Shown one piece after another: positions 1-5,936 of a stretch of DNA of 9,348 bases; position 1 is the stretch's first letter, and every line of letters begins with the position of its first letter. This DNA is from Oscillospiraceae bacterium (GTDB taxonomy: Bacteria; Bacillota; Clostridia; Oscillospirales; Ruminococcaceae), in NCBI GenBank assembly GCA_020024175.1, contig JAHHUB010000056.1:1-9348 (forward strand). Reading direction: 5' to 3'. The notes under the pieces are model-generated. The model searched no databases and was not told the origin of the DNA. It worked only from the letters and a program-made list of their open reading frames with translations. A program made the translations under genes and the position numbers.

Positions 1-234
1 CTTTATACCTGCCAATTTATAACCCAAAATAATAGCTGCATTTACAGCCACAGGACCGGGAGAAGATTGTGCAATGGCAGTTAAATTCAGCATTTCATCA
101 TCATTTAACCATTCAAGTTCATCTACAAATTTCTTTTTCATTAAAGATATGATAACATATCCGCCGCCAAAGGTAAATGCACTTAATGTAAATGTTTCTT
201 TAAATAATGTAAGATAAATATTTTTTTCTTTCAT
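1..234 (-). CDS. Chromate transporter (CHR family) protein, N-terminal part, cut by the window edge
   Basis: The first 78 codons of a minus-strand gene that continues past the left edge. They read MKEKNIYLTLFKETF, then FGGGYVIISLMKKKFVDE, a WLNDDEMLNL stretch, and AIAQSSPGPVAVNAA followed by LGYKLAG. The FGGGY motif near residue 22, the Trp-Leu before an acidic helix, and the SSPGPVAVN motif near residues 55-63 are hallmarks of the CHR family. In Firmicutes these are often about 180-residue half-size membrane proteins encoded as tandem pairs; the partner, if any, lies outside. Family members export chromate or have unknown anion substrates, so a chromate role is not shown here. ATG at 234 fits the usual family N-terminus but has only a weak ribosome site. 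The yebC terminator ends about 28 bases upstream, and I see no separate promoter in that gap. Confidence 0.85.
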   Translation of the reverse strand, partial: MKEKNIYLTLFKETFTLSAFTFGGGYVIISLMKKKFVDELEWLNDDEMLNLTAIAQSSPGPVAVNAAIILGYKLAGIK

Positions 235-251
235 TTTCTTATAAACCCACT

Positions 252-300
252 TAAAAAACAAATATAAAGGCAGTTACAGTAAACCGTAATTGCCTTTATA
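252..300 (-). terminator. Rho-independent terminator after yebC
   Basis: The arms 263-277 and 286-300 form a 15-position stem around an 8-base loop. In minus-strand RNA one position is an A-C mismatch. The minus strand then continues with TTTGTTTTTT (positions 252-261). The hairpin begins 4 bases beyond the yebC stop codon, so it most likely ends the yebC transcript. It also sits in the short gap before the chromate-transporter start. Confidence 0.75.
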
Positions 301-304
301 AAAA

Positions 305-1048
305 CTATTCTTCTTCCTGTTCATCGGGAGCGTCCCAGCTATGCCATACATTTTGAATATCATCATTTTCTTCCAATGATTCCAAAAGTCTTTCCATTTT
401 TGTTATATGGTCTTCTTCAGTAAGTTGTGTCAAAGTCTGGGGAACTTGTTCTACATCGGCAGAAATAAACTTGTATCCTTTTTCGGAAAGAGCATCTCTG
501 ACTGATGGCAGATCATTAGGTGCTGTAATAATTTCAATTACATCATCTTCATACTTAACATCATCAGCTCCACATTCCATACAGTCTTCCATAATTTGAT
601 CTTCTGAAATGCCTTCATTTTCAATTACTATAATTCCTTTAGGGTCAAACATAAAGGAAACACATCCGCTTTGTCCCAAGTTTCCGCCGAATTTATCAAA
701 GTAATGTCTTACATCTCCGGCAGTACGGTTTCTGTTATCGGTAAGAGCTTCCACCATTACAGCTACACCATTAGGACCATAACCTTCATAAACTATGGTT
801 TCATAGCTATTCTTATCACCATCACCCGCTGCTTTCTTGATAATTCTGTCAATATTTTCATTAGGAACATTGTTAGCTTTTGCTTTAGCAATAAGATCTT
901 TAAGTTTACTATTGGAAGAAGGGTCGCTGCCACCTTCACGAACTGCTACAGAAATTTCTCTGCCGATTTTTGTAAACACTTTGGCTCTTGCACCATCTGT
1001 TTTTTCTTTTTTACGCTTAATTGTACTCCATTTAGAATGTCCTGACAT
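305..1048 (-). CDS. yebC: YebC/PmpR (TACO1-like) family protein
   Basis: A full-length, 247-residue YebC family protein. It has the signature start MSGHSKWSTIKRKK, then ARAKVFTKIGREI (20-32), a helical segment with NVPNENIDRIIKKA (60-73), VYEGYGPNGVA (86-96), LTDNRNRT (102-109) and GGNLGQSGCVSFMF (121-134). The C-terminus has DDIQNVWHSW (229-238) and an acidic EQEEE end. The family was first described as DNA-binding transcriptional regulators (PmpR, YebC). The mitochondrial homologue TACO1 and more recent bacterial work point to a ribosome-associated role in translation through proline-rich stretches. Which role applies here cannot be read from sequence. ATG at 1048 is preceded by a good GGAGGA site (1056-1061 on plus). 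It has its own promoter and terminator, so it is probably transcribed alone. Confidence 0.97.
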   Translation of the reverse strand: MSGHSKWSTIKRKKEKTDGARAKVFTKIGREISVAVREGGSDPSSNSKLKDLIAKAKANNVPNENIDRIIKKAAGDGDKNSYETIVYEGYGPNGVAVMVEALTDNRNRTAGDVRHYFDKFGGNLGQSGCVSFMFDPKGIIVIENEGISEDQIMEDCMECGADDVKYEDDVIEIITAPNDLPSVRDALSEKGYKFISADVEQVPQTLTQLTEEDHITKMERLLESLEENDDIQNVWHSWDAPDEQEEE

Positions 1049-1101
1049 CTATAAATCCTCCAAATTGATAATAATTTATAATTTATTGATTTAACTATAA
1101 T

Positions 1102-1130
1102 ATTTTAACATATTAACCACATTAATTCAA
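1102..1130 (-). promoter_or_regulatory. Sigma-A-type promoter for yebC
   Basis: On the minus strand, TTGAAT (plus 1125-1130), a 17-base spacer, and TAAAAT (plus 1102-1107) with a TG one base upstream (extended -10). Transcription would start near 1095, giving a leader of about 47 bases that contains the GGAGGA site. This is a good match in the right place; no experimental support. Confidence 0.65.
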
Positions 1131-1157
1131 GGCTATTTATCAAAATAATGTGATTAA
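1113..1157 (-). terminator. Inverted repeat at the MATE gene stop, possible weak terminator
   Basis: Arms 1113-1124 and 1146-1157 pair over 12 positions, with one G-U wobble in minus-strand RNA and a 21-base loop. The first arm in the RNA begins at the MATE stop codon. The tail (TATGTTAAAAT) is not a good U-tract, so termination would be weak. The element spans the -35 box and spacer of the yebC promoter, so it could instead be an operator or chance pairing in AT-rich DNA. Confidence 0.3.
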
Positions 1158-2560
1158 AGCTTAATTTCTGTCCATTTTCCTGTTTCATATCTTATTGTTG
1201 AGAGAATAAGTCTGGAAAGTTGGTCAATTCCCACGCCAATCCACGCACCGATAACTCCCATATTTAACGGATAGCACAAAATCCATGTGGAAAGAGGTCT
1301 TAAAATAGTTATGGATATAAGGGATGCTATTGCTACATATTTTACATCTCCGGCACCTCTCAAACAGCCGTTTGTAACAACACCGGTAGTTTGAATAGGG
1401 GTAATAACTGCAGTAATAATCATTATAATTGCACCTGTAGCTATAATATCAGCCTCATTTGTGAAAAGCATAATAAGTTGCGATCTGAATACAATAAATA
1501 TTACAGACAGACATAAACCTACTGACACAGCAAGCCTTCTGCCTATTTTGCCGTATAAATAAGCCAGATCCTGGCGTTTGGCTCCCAATGACTGTCCCAC
1601 CAAAGAAGATGCAGCCATTCCCAAACCATCTCCAAAACAGAATGAAATGCTCAAAATATTCATACATATTTGATATGTTGCCAGGGAAGTAGTGCCAAGG
1701 TCTGCAACCAGTTTTGTATTTGTAAAGAACCCTATTCTCATAAACACTTGTTCTACTGCCGCACTGGAACTTACGGCAAATACGGATTTTAGTGTCTTTT
1801 TGTCAAATTTCCATGAAGCATTTTCAAAGATACTGAGGAATCTTCCTCTTACTGTTATAGACTGGAATGCCATTCCAAAAGCGGTGATATTTCCAAGAAC
1901 AGTAGCTATAGCAGCACCTGTAGTTCCGAGTTTCGGGAAAAATGCTATTCCGTTTATCAGGAAGAAATTGAAAATTACATTTATAATATTTGCAAACAAA
2001 TTTGATTTCATAGCAATTTTAGTATTTCCGCATCCTCTTTGTGCGGCATTTATGGTAACTGCCAAAGACTGAAATACATTTCCTATCATTATAATGCGGA
2101 AATAAGTTACAGCCATGCCGATTATATCCTCTTTAGCACCTGCAAATGACAGCAGAGGTTCAGCAAATATAAATCCCAATGTGCCCATAAACATAGCTAT
2201 TCCAAAACAGATTATAAGAGATTGTTTTAAACAACTGTTGGCACCTTCCTGATCATCTTCACCACGTCTTCTTGCCACAACAGCAGTAACACCCATATTA
2301 AGGGACATGATAAGTGCCATGACTATCATTTTAGGCTGACCTGTAATACCTACGGCAGCAATGGCAGAAGAACCAAGACTTCCTACCATAATTGTATCAA
2401 CAGCCTGAATAAGACTTACCAATACTGATTCAACCACTGATGGCCATGCTATATCAAACATTGTTTTATAAGCTTCTGAAGAGGTGGGGAGTTCACCTAA
2501 AATTTCTCTGTTTTTTATTAGTTTTTTAGTGTCAAAAAAAGATTTTAAAAAGTCAGACAT
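1154..2560 (-). CDS. MATE family multidrug/cation efflux transporter
   Basis: A 468-residue membrane protein, a normal length for MATE (multi antimicrobial extrusion) antiporters, which use Na+ or H+ gradients to export cationic drugs, dyes or metabolites. After a polar 30-residue N-terminus, about twelve hydrophobic segments follow. Family features include QAVDTIMVG (52-60), the two pseudo-symmetric half motifs GCGNTK (176-181) and RGAGDVK (401-407), VGQSLGAKR (321-329) and a polar loop VARRRGEDD (95-103). The two-fold arrangement is intact, with no frameshift. ATG at 2560 follows a GGAGGAA site (plus 2564-2570). Its promoter is separate from the divergent spoIIM gene. The substrate cannot be inferred; neighbours on both sides are unrelated in function. 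Confidence 0.95.
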   Translation of the reverse strand: MSDFLKSFFDTKKLIKNREILGELPTSSEAYKTMFDIAWPSVVESVLVSLIQAVDTIMVGSLGSSAIAAVGITGQPKMIVMALIMSLNMGVTAVVARRRGEDDQEGANSCLKQSLIICFGIAMFMGTLGFIFAEPLLSFAGAKEDIIGMAVTYFRIIMIGNVFQSLAVTINAAQRGCGNTKIAMKSNLFANIINVIFNFFLINGIAFFPKLGTTGAAIATVLGNITAFGMAFQSITVRGRFLSIFENASWKFDKKTLKSVFAVSSSAAVEQVFMRIGFFTNTKLVADLGTTSLATYQICMNILSISFCFGDGLGMAASSLVGQSLGAKRQDLAYLYGKIGRRLAVSVGLCLSVIFIVFRSQLIMLFTNEADIIATGAIIMIITAVITPIQTTGVVTNGCLRGAGDVKYVAIASLISITILRPLSTWILCYPLNMGVIGAWIGVGIDQLSRLILSTIRYETGKWTEIKL

Positions 2561-2611
2561 AAATTCCTCCTGTATATTATATAAAAAAATATATTAAAAC
2601 GTCTGTTTTAT

Positions 2612-2640
2612 AGTATAACATAAAGTCGCTTCAATTTAAA
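2612..2640 (-). promoter_or_regulatory. Putative promoter for the MATE gene
   Basis: On the minus strand, TATACT (plus 2612-2617) with an upstream TGT gives an extended -10. A weak -35, TTTAAA (plus 2635-2640), lies 17 bases further up. The start would fall near 2605, leaving about 45 bases before the ATG. The extended -10 is the stronger part of the evidence. Confidence 0.45.
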
Positions 2641-2690
2641 TACATAAATTGTTTTTTGTTGAATATTAATTAAAAGAAAGGATTGATTAT

Positions 2691-3314
2691 ATGAAAAAAT
2701 TTAAAGAAACTATAAAACACTGTAAACTTTCTCACACACAAGTTGCAGGATTTTACAAAAAAGTATCGGAATTGTTTCCTCTGTTATTTTTTGTATTGTA
2801 TGCTTTAGGAGTGATAATAGGCAGCTTATTCAGCAGTTCCTCAGATGAAATTATTACCTGTCTTAACAGCATTATATCATTCGACAGTACAGATTTTTTC
2901 TCGGTTTTCTCGGACAATCTGTGGGGAATTGTTGTATATGAACTTGTAGCATTTATCTTTGGATTTTGCGGAATAGGACATCCTGTGATTTTTTTAATAC
3001 CTTTTATAAGAGGAGTAGGGTATGGGGTAAAGCAAATTTATCTTTTGACAGATGCCGTTAAATCAGGCAGTTATATTATATTTTGCATAAATGGCATAGT
3101 AGATATTCTCACAACAGTAATTTTAATTTTTTGTTGTAAACAATCTTTGAAAATGTCTACTTATATTTTTAAATCAGGGATTTCTTCAAAAAAAAATACA
3201 GAGATAAGAACCAAACCCATTTCATTTAATTCTTATCTCATAAAATACATATTTTATACAATTATTTTTATAATTCTGACAGCTGTTAAGTCTGCTGCAA
3301 ATTTATATGTCTGA
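2691..3314 (+). CDS. spoIIM: Stage II sporulation protein M (SpoIIM)-like membrane protein
   Basis: A 207-residue protein with five predicted membrane segments (about 29-47, 77-95, 97-118, 128-149, 182-200), matching the size and topology of SpoIIM/DUF95. The glycine-rich centre FGFCGIGHPVIFLIPFIRG (90-108) and the following GVGYGVKQ resemble the conserved core of that family. In Bacillus, SpoIIM is the membrane scaffold of the SpoIID-SpoIIM-SpoIIP engulfment machine that remodels septal peptidoglycan. The neighbouring Xer recombinase gene agrees with this: spoIIM and xerD are also near each other in Bacillus subtilis, although here they converge. ATG at 2691 follows AAAGGA with 8-base spacing. 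The coding end overlaps the recombinase gene by 12 bp. Sequence identity to characterised SpoIIM is likely low, so the name rests on topology, motif and context. Confidence 0.75.
   Translation: MKKFKETIKHCKLSHTQVAGFYKKVSELFPLLFFVLYALGVIIGSLFSSSSDEIITCLNSIISFDSTDFFSVFSDNLWGIVVYELVAFIFGFCGIGHPVIFLIPFIRGVGYGVKQIYLLTDAVKSGSYIIFCINGIVDILTTVILIFCCKQSLKMSTYIFKSGISSKKNTEIRTKPISFNSYLIKYIFYTIIFIILTAVKSAANLYV
3188..3239 (-). terminator. Terminator-like hairpin for the Xer gene, inside the spoIIM coding sequence
   Basis: Perfect 10-bp arms GAGATAAGAA (3201-3210) and TTCTTATCTC (3230-3239) enclose a 19-base loop. On the minus strand the stem is followed by TGTA and nine T residues (3196-3188). This is 64 bases past the recombinase stop codon, so it could terminate that transcript while lying antisense to the last part of spoIIM. 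The stem is AT-rich and the loop is long, so strength is uncertain. Confidence 0.5.
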
Positions 3315-4343
3315 ATCATCTGTATTATCTGAACCATATTTTTCTTCAGCTTTTTCTGACTTTTTCTTTTTAAATTTTGTGGATGCCAAAGGTGATTTTT
3401 CTGCCGCACTCTCCAGTTGTTTGTTGGAAACATGGGTATATATTTCAGTTGTTGACAGACTCACATGACCTAAAAGCTCCTTTAACACTCTTATATCTAC
3501 ATTTCCTTGCTGATATAATAATGTAGCAGCCGTATGACGCAGTTTGTGAGGAGAATATCCATGACCATCCAAATTTGCACTTTTGAGGTTTTCTGCCACA
3601 ATTTGCTCCACACGTCTGGGGGAAAGCCTTGTGCCATTTCTTGATAAAAACAACGCATTTTCATAACCGGGCTTAGGCTTTATTTTACTTCTTTCAGAGG
3701 TTTTATAGTTTTCAACAGCATCAATGCAGGCTTTGTTTATGTAAATAATTCTTTCTTTGTTGCCTTTTCCCAGTATACGCAGGGTGTTTTCTTTAATATC
3801 CGATAAATTAATGCCAACCAGCTCGGAAAGACGCATTCCACAATTCAAAAACAGCGTTATAATGCAATAATCCCTTATATTTTCAGCTTCTATGGTAGTA
3901 TTTAAAAGATCCAAACTTTCTTCTAAACTCAAATATTTTGGCAATGATTTTTGAATTGAAGGAACTTCCAATTCTTTTACAGGATTTTCTTCCAAAAAAT
4001 GCATAGTAACAGTCAGATACTTAAAATAGGAGCGAAGTGCAGAAACTTTTCTGGCACGGGTTTTGGAATTATTTTCACATTCACTCATAGTATAGTTTAA
4101 GTAGTCATAGACATCAGATAATTTAATTTTTCTTATAAAATCCAAACCAATATCCTCAATATTTATGTTATCTGCAATTTCTTTTGTACATTTTGTTTTT
4201 GGGTTTTCTTTGATGAATTTTTCATATCTTAAAAAACCTCGTAAATCAATATAGTATCCATCAACAGTTTTTTCCGAACGACCTTTGATAGTTTTCATAT
4301 AAAACAGAAAATCTCTTAAAGTCTGTGGGCAATCTTCGTACAT
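3303..4343 (-). CDS. Xer-type tyrosine recombinase (XerC/XerD family)
   Basis: A 346-residue site-specific recombinase. The N-terminal SAM-like DNA-binding domain spans about 1-125; the catalytic domain about 135-310. All catalytic residues are present: Arg171 (MRLSELVG), Lys193 (GKGNKER), His266 and Arg269 (PHKLRH), His293 (LGH) and nucleophile Tyr302 (IYTHV), with the His-to-Tyr distance of 9 seen in E. coli XerD. Xer enzymes resolve chromosome dimers at dif near the terminus. Compared with XerD (298 residues) it has extra residues around 45-72 and a charged tail: KFKKKK at 323-328, then acidic to the end. This extended form, beginning with a YYIDLRGFLR-type helix, resembles recombinases of many clostridia. 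I cannot assign XerC versus XerD. ATG at 4343 follows GGGGAGG. Context (spoIIM neighbour, no phage genes) favours a chromosomal Xer over a mobile-element integrase. Confidence 0.92.
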   Translation of the reverse strand: MYEDCPQTLRDFLFYMKTIKGRSEKTVDGYYIDLRGFLRYEKFIKENPKTKCTKEIADNINIEDIGLDFIRKIKLSDVYDYLNYTMSECENNSKTRARKVSALRSYFKYLTVTMHFLEENPVKELEVPSIQKSLPKYLSLEESLDLLNTTIEAENIRDYCIITLFLNCGMRLSELVGINLSDIKENTLRILGKGNKERIIYINKACIDAVENYKTSERSKIKPKPGYENALFLSRNGTRLSPRRVEQIVAENLKSANLDGHGYSPHKLRHTAATLLYQQGNVDIRVLKELLGHVSLSTTEIYTHVSNKQLESAAEKSPLASTKFKKKKSEKAEEKYGSDNTDDSDI

Positions 4344-4362
4344 AAGAATTTTTCCTCCCCTT

Positions 4363-4392
4363 AATTTCGCTAAATTTTTATTTAGCGAAATT
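4363..4392 (-). repeat. Perfect 13-bp inverted repeat upstream of the Xer recombinase gene
   Basis: AATTTCGCTAAAT (4363-4375), TTTT, then ATTTAGCGAAATT (4380-4392). It lies just upstream of the GGGGAGG ribosome site and about 20 bases before the ATG. It lacks a T-tract in the minus direction, so it is not an ordinary terminator for upstream transcription. It could be an operator, a leader hairpin affecting translation, or a recombinase binding site; its 28-bp core can be read as 11+6+11. Confidence 0.7.
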
Positions 4393-4406
4393 TGATATAA
4401 TTTTAT

Positions 4407-4442
4407 TTTGGGATATATATTTACACTTTCATATTCCCCAAA
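4407..4442. repeat. Second, imperfect inverted repeat upstream of the Xer gene
   Basis: Arms TTTGGGATATAT (4407-4418) and ATATTCCCCAAA (4431-4442) match at 10 of 12 positions around a 12-base centre. The element falls where a promoter for the recombinase gene would be expected. Function is unknown; AT-richness makes part of this pairing unremarkable, but the TTTGGG/CCCAAA ends are specific. Confidence 0.4.
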
Positions 4443-4462
4443 TAAATTTTAAATATTTTGAT

Positions 4463-4498
4463 AAAAAAGACAGGATTTTTTAGGTTCCTGTCTTTTTT
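4463..4498. terminator. Bidirectional-looking terminator after the FMN-binding lipoprotein gene
   Basis: Perfect 13-bp arms AAAAAAGACAGGA (4463-4475) and TCCTGTCTTTTTT (4486-4498) flank a 10-base loop. The A-run and T-run on each side make it a symmetric terminator. It starts 4 bases beyond the lipoprotein stop codon on the minus strand, so it should end that transcript and insulate the recombinase gene. Confidence 0.85.
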
Positions 4499-4502
4499 AA
4501 TT

Positions 4503-5801
4503 TTAACCAATATTATAAGGCTCAACTGATATGTTATTTACTTTTCCGTCCACTGCACAGCGTCTGAGAATTTCTCCAACCATTAATTTAAAATTATTGC
4601 TGCTCAATGTAGCTCCTGATATATTTTCCATTTCAATTACATCAAATTCAGATTGACTGAATGCAGATATAATATCTGTACGATATTTTTCAGGATATGT
4701 TTCCGGAAGATTTTTAATTGCATTTCCGTTCATCATAGTTTTCTTAATTTCTTCACTTTCTGTTTTCTTTTGTCCTGTTGCATTTACCGAGTTAAAGTCT
4801 AATATGTAAATTTTGTCATTTTCTATTTTTATATCCACATAATCTTTCCAACCATCCACATATTCGCTCATTTCCGCGTGATATTCCCCATCTATATACT
4901 TATATATGGCATCTTCTTCTTTTCCTCTGATTGATGAATTGTACATAGCTTTTTTTACAAGAATTTTAAAAATATCCGATGATGACGTTGCACCCGCTAC
5001 TGTTTCAATATCATCATAATTATTGTCTTTAATTTCGTTAAATTCTTTAATTAATATTTCCTGATATTTTTGAGGATAAAGTTCTCCTGATTTTCTGGAC
5101 TTTGTATAATCTATCATTTTATTTTTGTATTCTTCATCTTCTGACTTGAAATTTCCATCTTTATCAATACTGTCATACTGAATCATTTGAGGAATACCGT
5201 TTTCCACTTTTATTACCACAAAATCCTTCCAGCCTGAACTGAATTTAGCTTCTTCTACCCTATAGGTTCCGTCTCCATATGTGGGAACATAAACTATATC
5301 CACATTTCCTGTTGTTCTGGCATTTCCGTTTATAATAGATCTGACCAAAAGTTTAAATCTTTCGGTGGATCTGGTAGCACCGGCTACACATTCCATTTTT
5401 TTAGTGTTTTTATCGCCCTCATAAAAATTGTCAATTATAGCTTTAAATTTTTCTTTATGCGTCATCACTGGAAGATTGCTTTTTTTATTGTTTTCAGCAT
5501 ATTCCTCATTTTCTTTTTCATCTGTTGAACGGAAATTACCTTCCTTATCAACTGCATCATATTGAAGAATATTGATAATATCATCTTTGATTTCAAGAAT
5601 TACAAATTCCTGCCAATCATTAACATAGGTTTCCCATTTAGCAGTATAAGTTCCGTTAATATATTTTCCGTCTTTTGGTACATTCTGAGAAGTATTGGTT
5701 TTTGAAGTACTGTTATCTTTTTGTTCATCCCGTGAATCGTCTTTTCCACAGGCTGTCAATAAAATTGATGCTGCCAATATTATAGAAATGATTTTTTTCA
5801 T
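4503..5801 (-). CDS. Lipoprotein with three tandem FMN-binding domains (PplA-like)
   Basis: A 432-residue secreted lipoprotein. The signal peptide ends in the lipobox LTAC with Cys18, followed by a polar, Ser/Thr/Asn/Lys-rich linker (19-45). Three homologous domains follow (about 46-160, 175-292, 303-420). Each starts with DG-Y or NGTY, then a W-(K/Q)-(D/E)-(F/Y)-V strand (63-67, 191-195, 318-322), and ends in an FMN-bind type loop: VAGATRST (Thr143), VAGATSSS (Thr272), ISGATLSS (Thr398). The layout resembles Listeria PplA, a lipoprotein with two domains carrying covalent FMN added by an ApbE-type transferase (FmnB) and used in extracellular electron transfer. The usual ApbE motif is Dxx(S/T)GA(T/S); here Glu (137, 266, 392) replaces Asp in all three copies, and Ala replaces Ser/Thr in the first two. 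FMN attachment is therefore likely but unproven. No ApbE gene lies in the window. ATG at 5801 follows AAAGAGG. Confidence 0.85.
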   Translation of the reverse strand: MKKIISIILAASILLTACGKDDSRDEQKDNSTSKTNTSQNVPKDGKYINGTYTAKWETYVNDWQEFVILEIKDDIINILQYDAVDKEGNFRSTDEKENEEYAENNKKSNLPVMTHKEKFKAIIDNFYEGDKNTKKMECVAGATRSTERFKLLVRSIINGNARTTGNVDIVYVPTYGDGTYRVEEAKFSSGWKDFVVIKVENGIPQMIQYDSIDKDGNFKSEDEEYKNKMIDYTKSRKSGELYPQKYQEILIKEFNEIKDNNYDDIETVAGATSSSDIFKILVKKAMYNSSIRGKEEDAIYKYIDGEYHAEMSEYVDGWKDYVDIKIENDKIYILDFNSVNATGQKKTESEEIKKTMMNGNAIKNLPETYPEKYRTDIISAFSQSEFDVIEMENISGATLSSNNFKLMVGEILRRCAVDGKVNNISVEPYNIG

Positions 5802-5834
5802 GGTTTAACCTCTTTCACAAATTTGATATTACTT

Positions 5835-5863
5835 ATTTTAGCAGATAAATATAATTTTTTCAA
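5835..5863 (-). promoter_or_regulatory. Sigma-A-type promoter for the FMN-binding lipoprotein
   Basis: On the minus strand, TTGAAA (plus 5858-5863), a 17-base spacer and TAAAAT (plus 5835-5840). This predicts a start near 5828 and a leader of about 27 bases with the AAAGAGG site. Good consensus match and position suggest vegetative expression of the lipoprotein. Confidence 0.65.
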
Positions 5864-5936
5864 CATATTTAAGAATAATTAAAATACCTACATAATAAAA
5901 TTAAGTGAAAACAAATTACATAAGGAGAGATATTAA

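Noticed and set aside
671..1094. Plus-strand open frames opposite yebC
   Set aside because: They are antisense to a complete, strongly recognised yebC gene, lack ribosome sites and have no recognisable motif. Other antisense frames opposite the MATE, sipL and DUF6873-like genes were dropped for the same reason.
2570..2690. Sigma-E or sigma-A promoter for spoIIM
   Set aside because: I looked for paired -35/-10 boxes at proper spacing on the plus strand and found only partial matches such as CATAAATT at 2643, with no partner.
3303..4343. Integrase of a mobile element
   Set aside because: No excisionase, phage or conjugation genes, attachment-site repeats or tRNA lie nearby, and spoIIM is a chromosomal neighbour. 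The protein looks like a housekeeping Xer recombinase.
5864..5898. Sigma-E promoter for sipL (CATATT at 5864 and CATAATAA at 5891)
   Set aside because: The spacing of about 21 bases is well outside the 13-15 usual for sigma-E, and AT-rich DNA yields such words by chance. sipL is expected to be sporulation-controlled, but the site is not supported.
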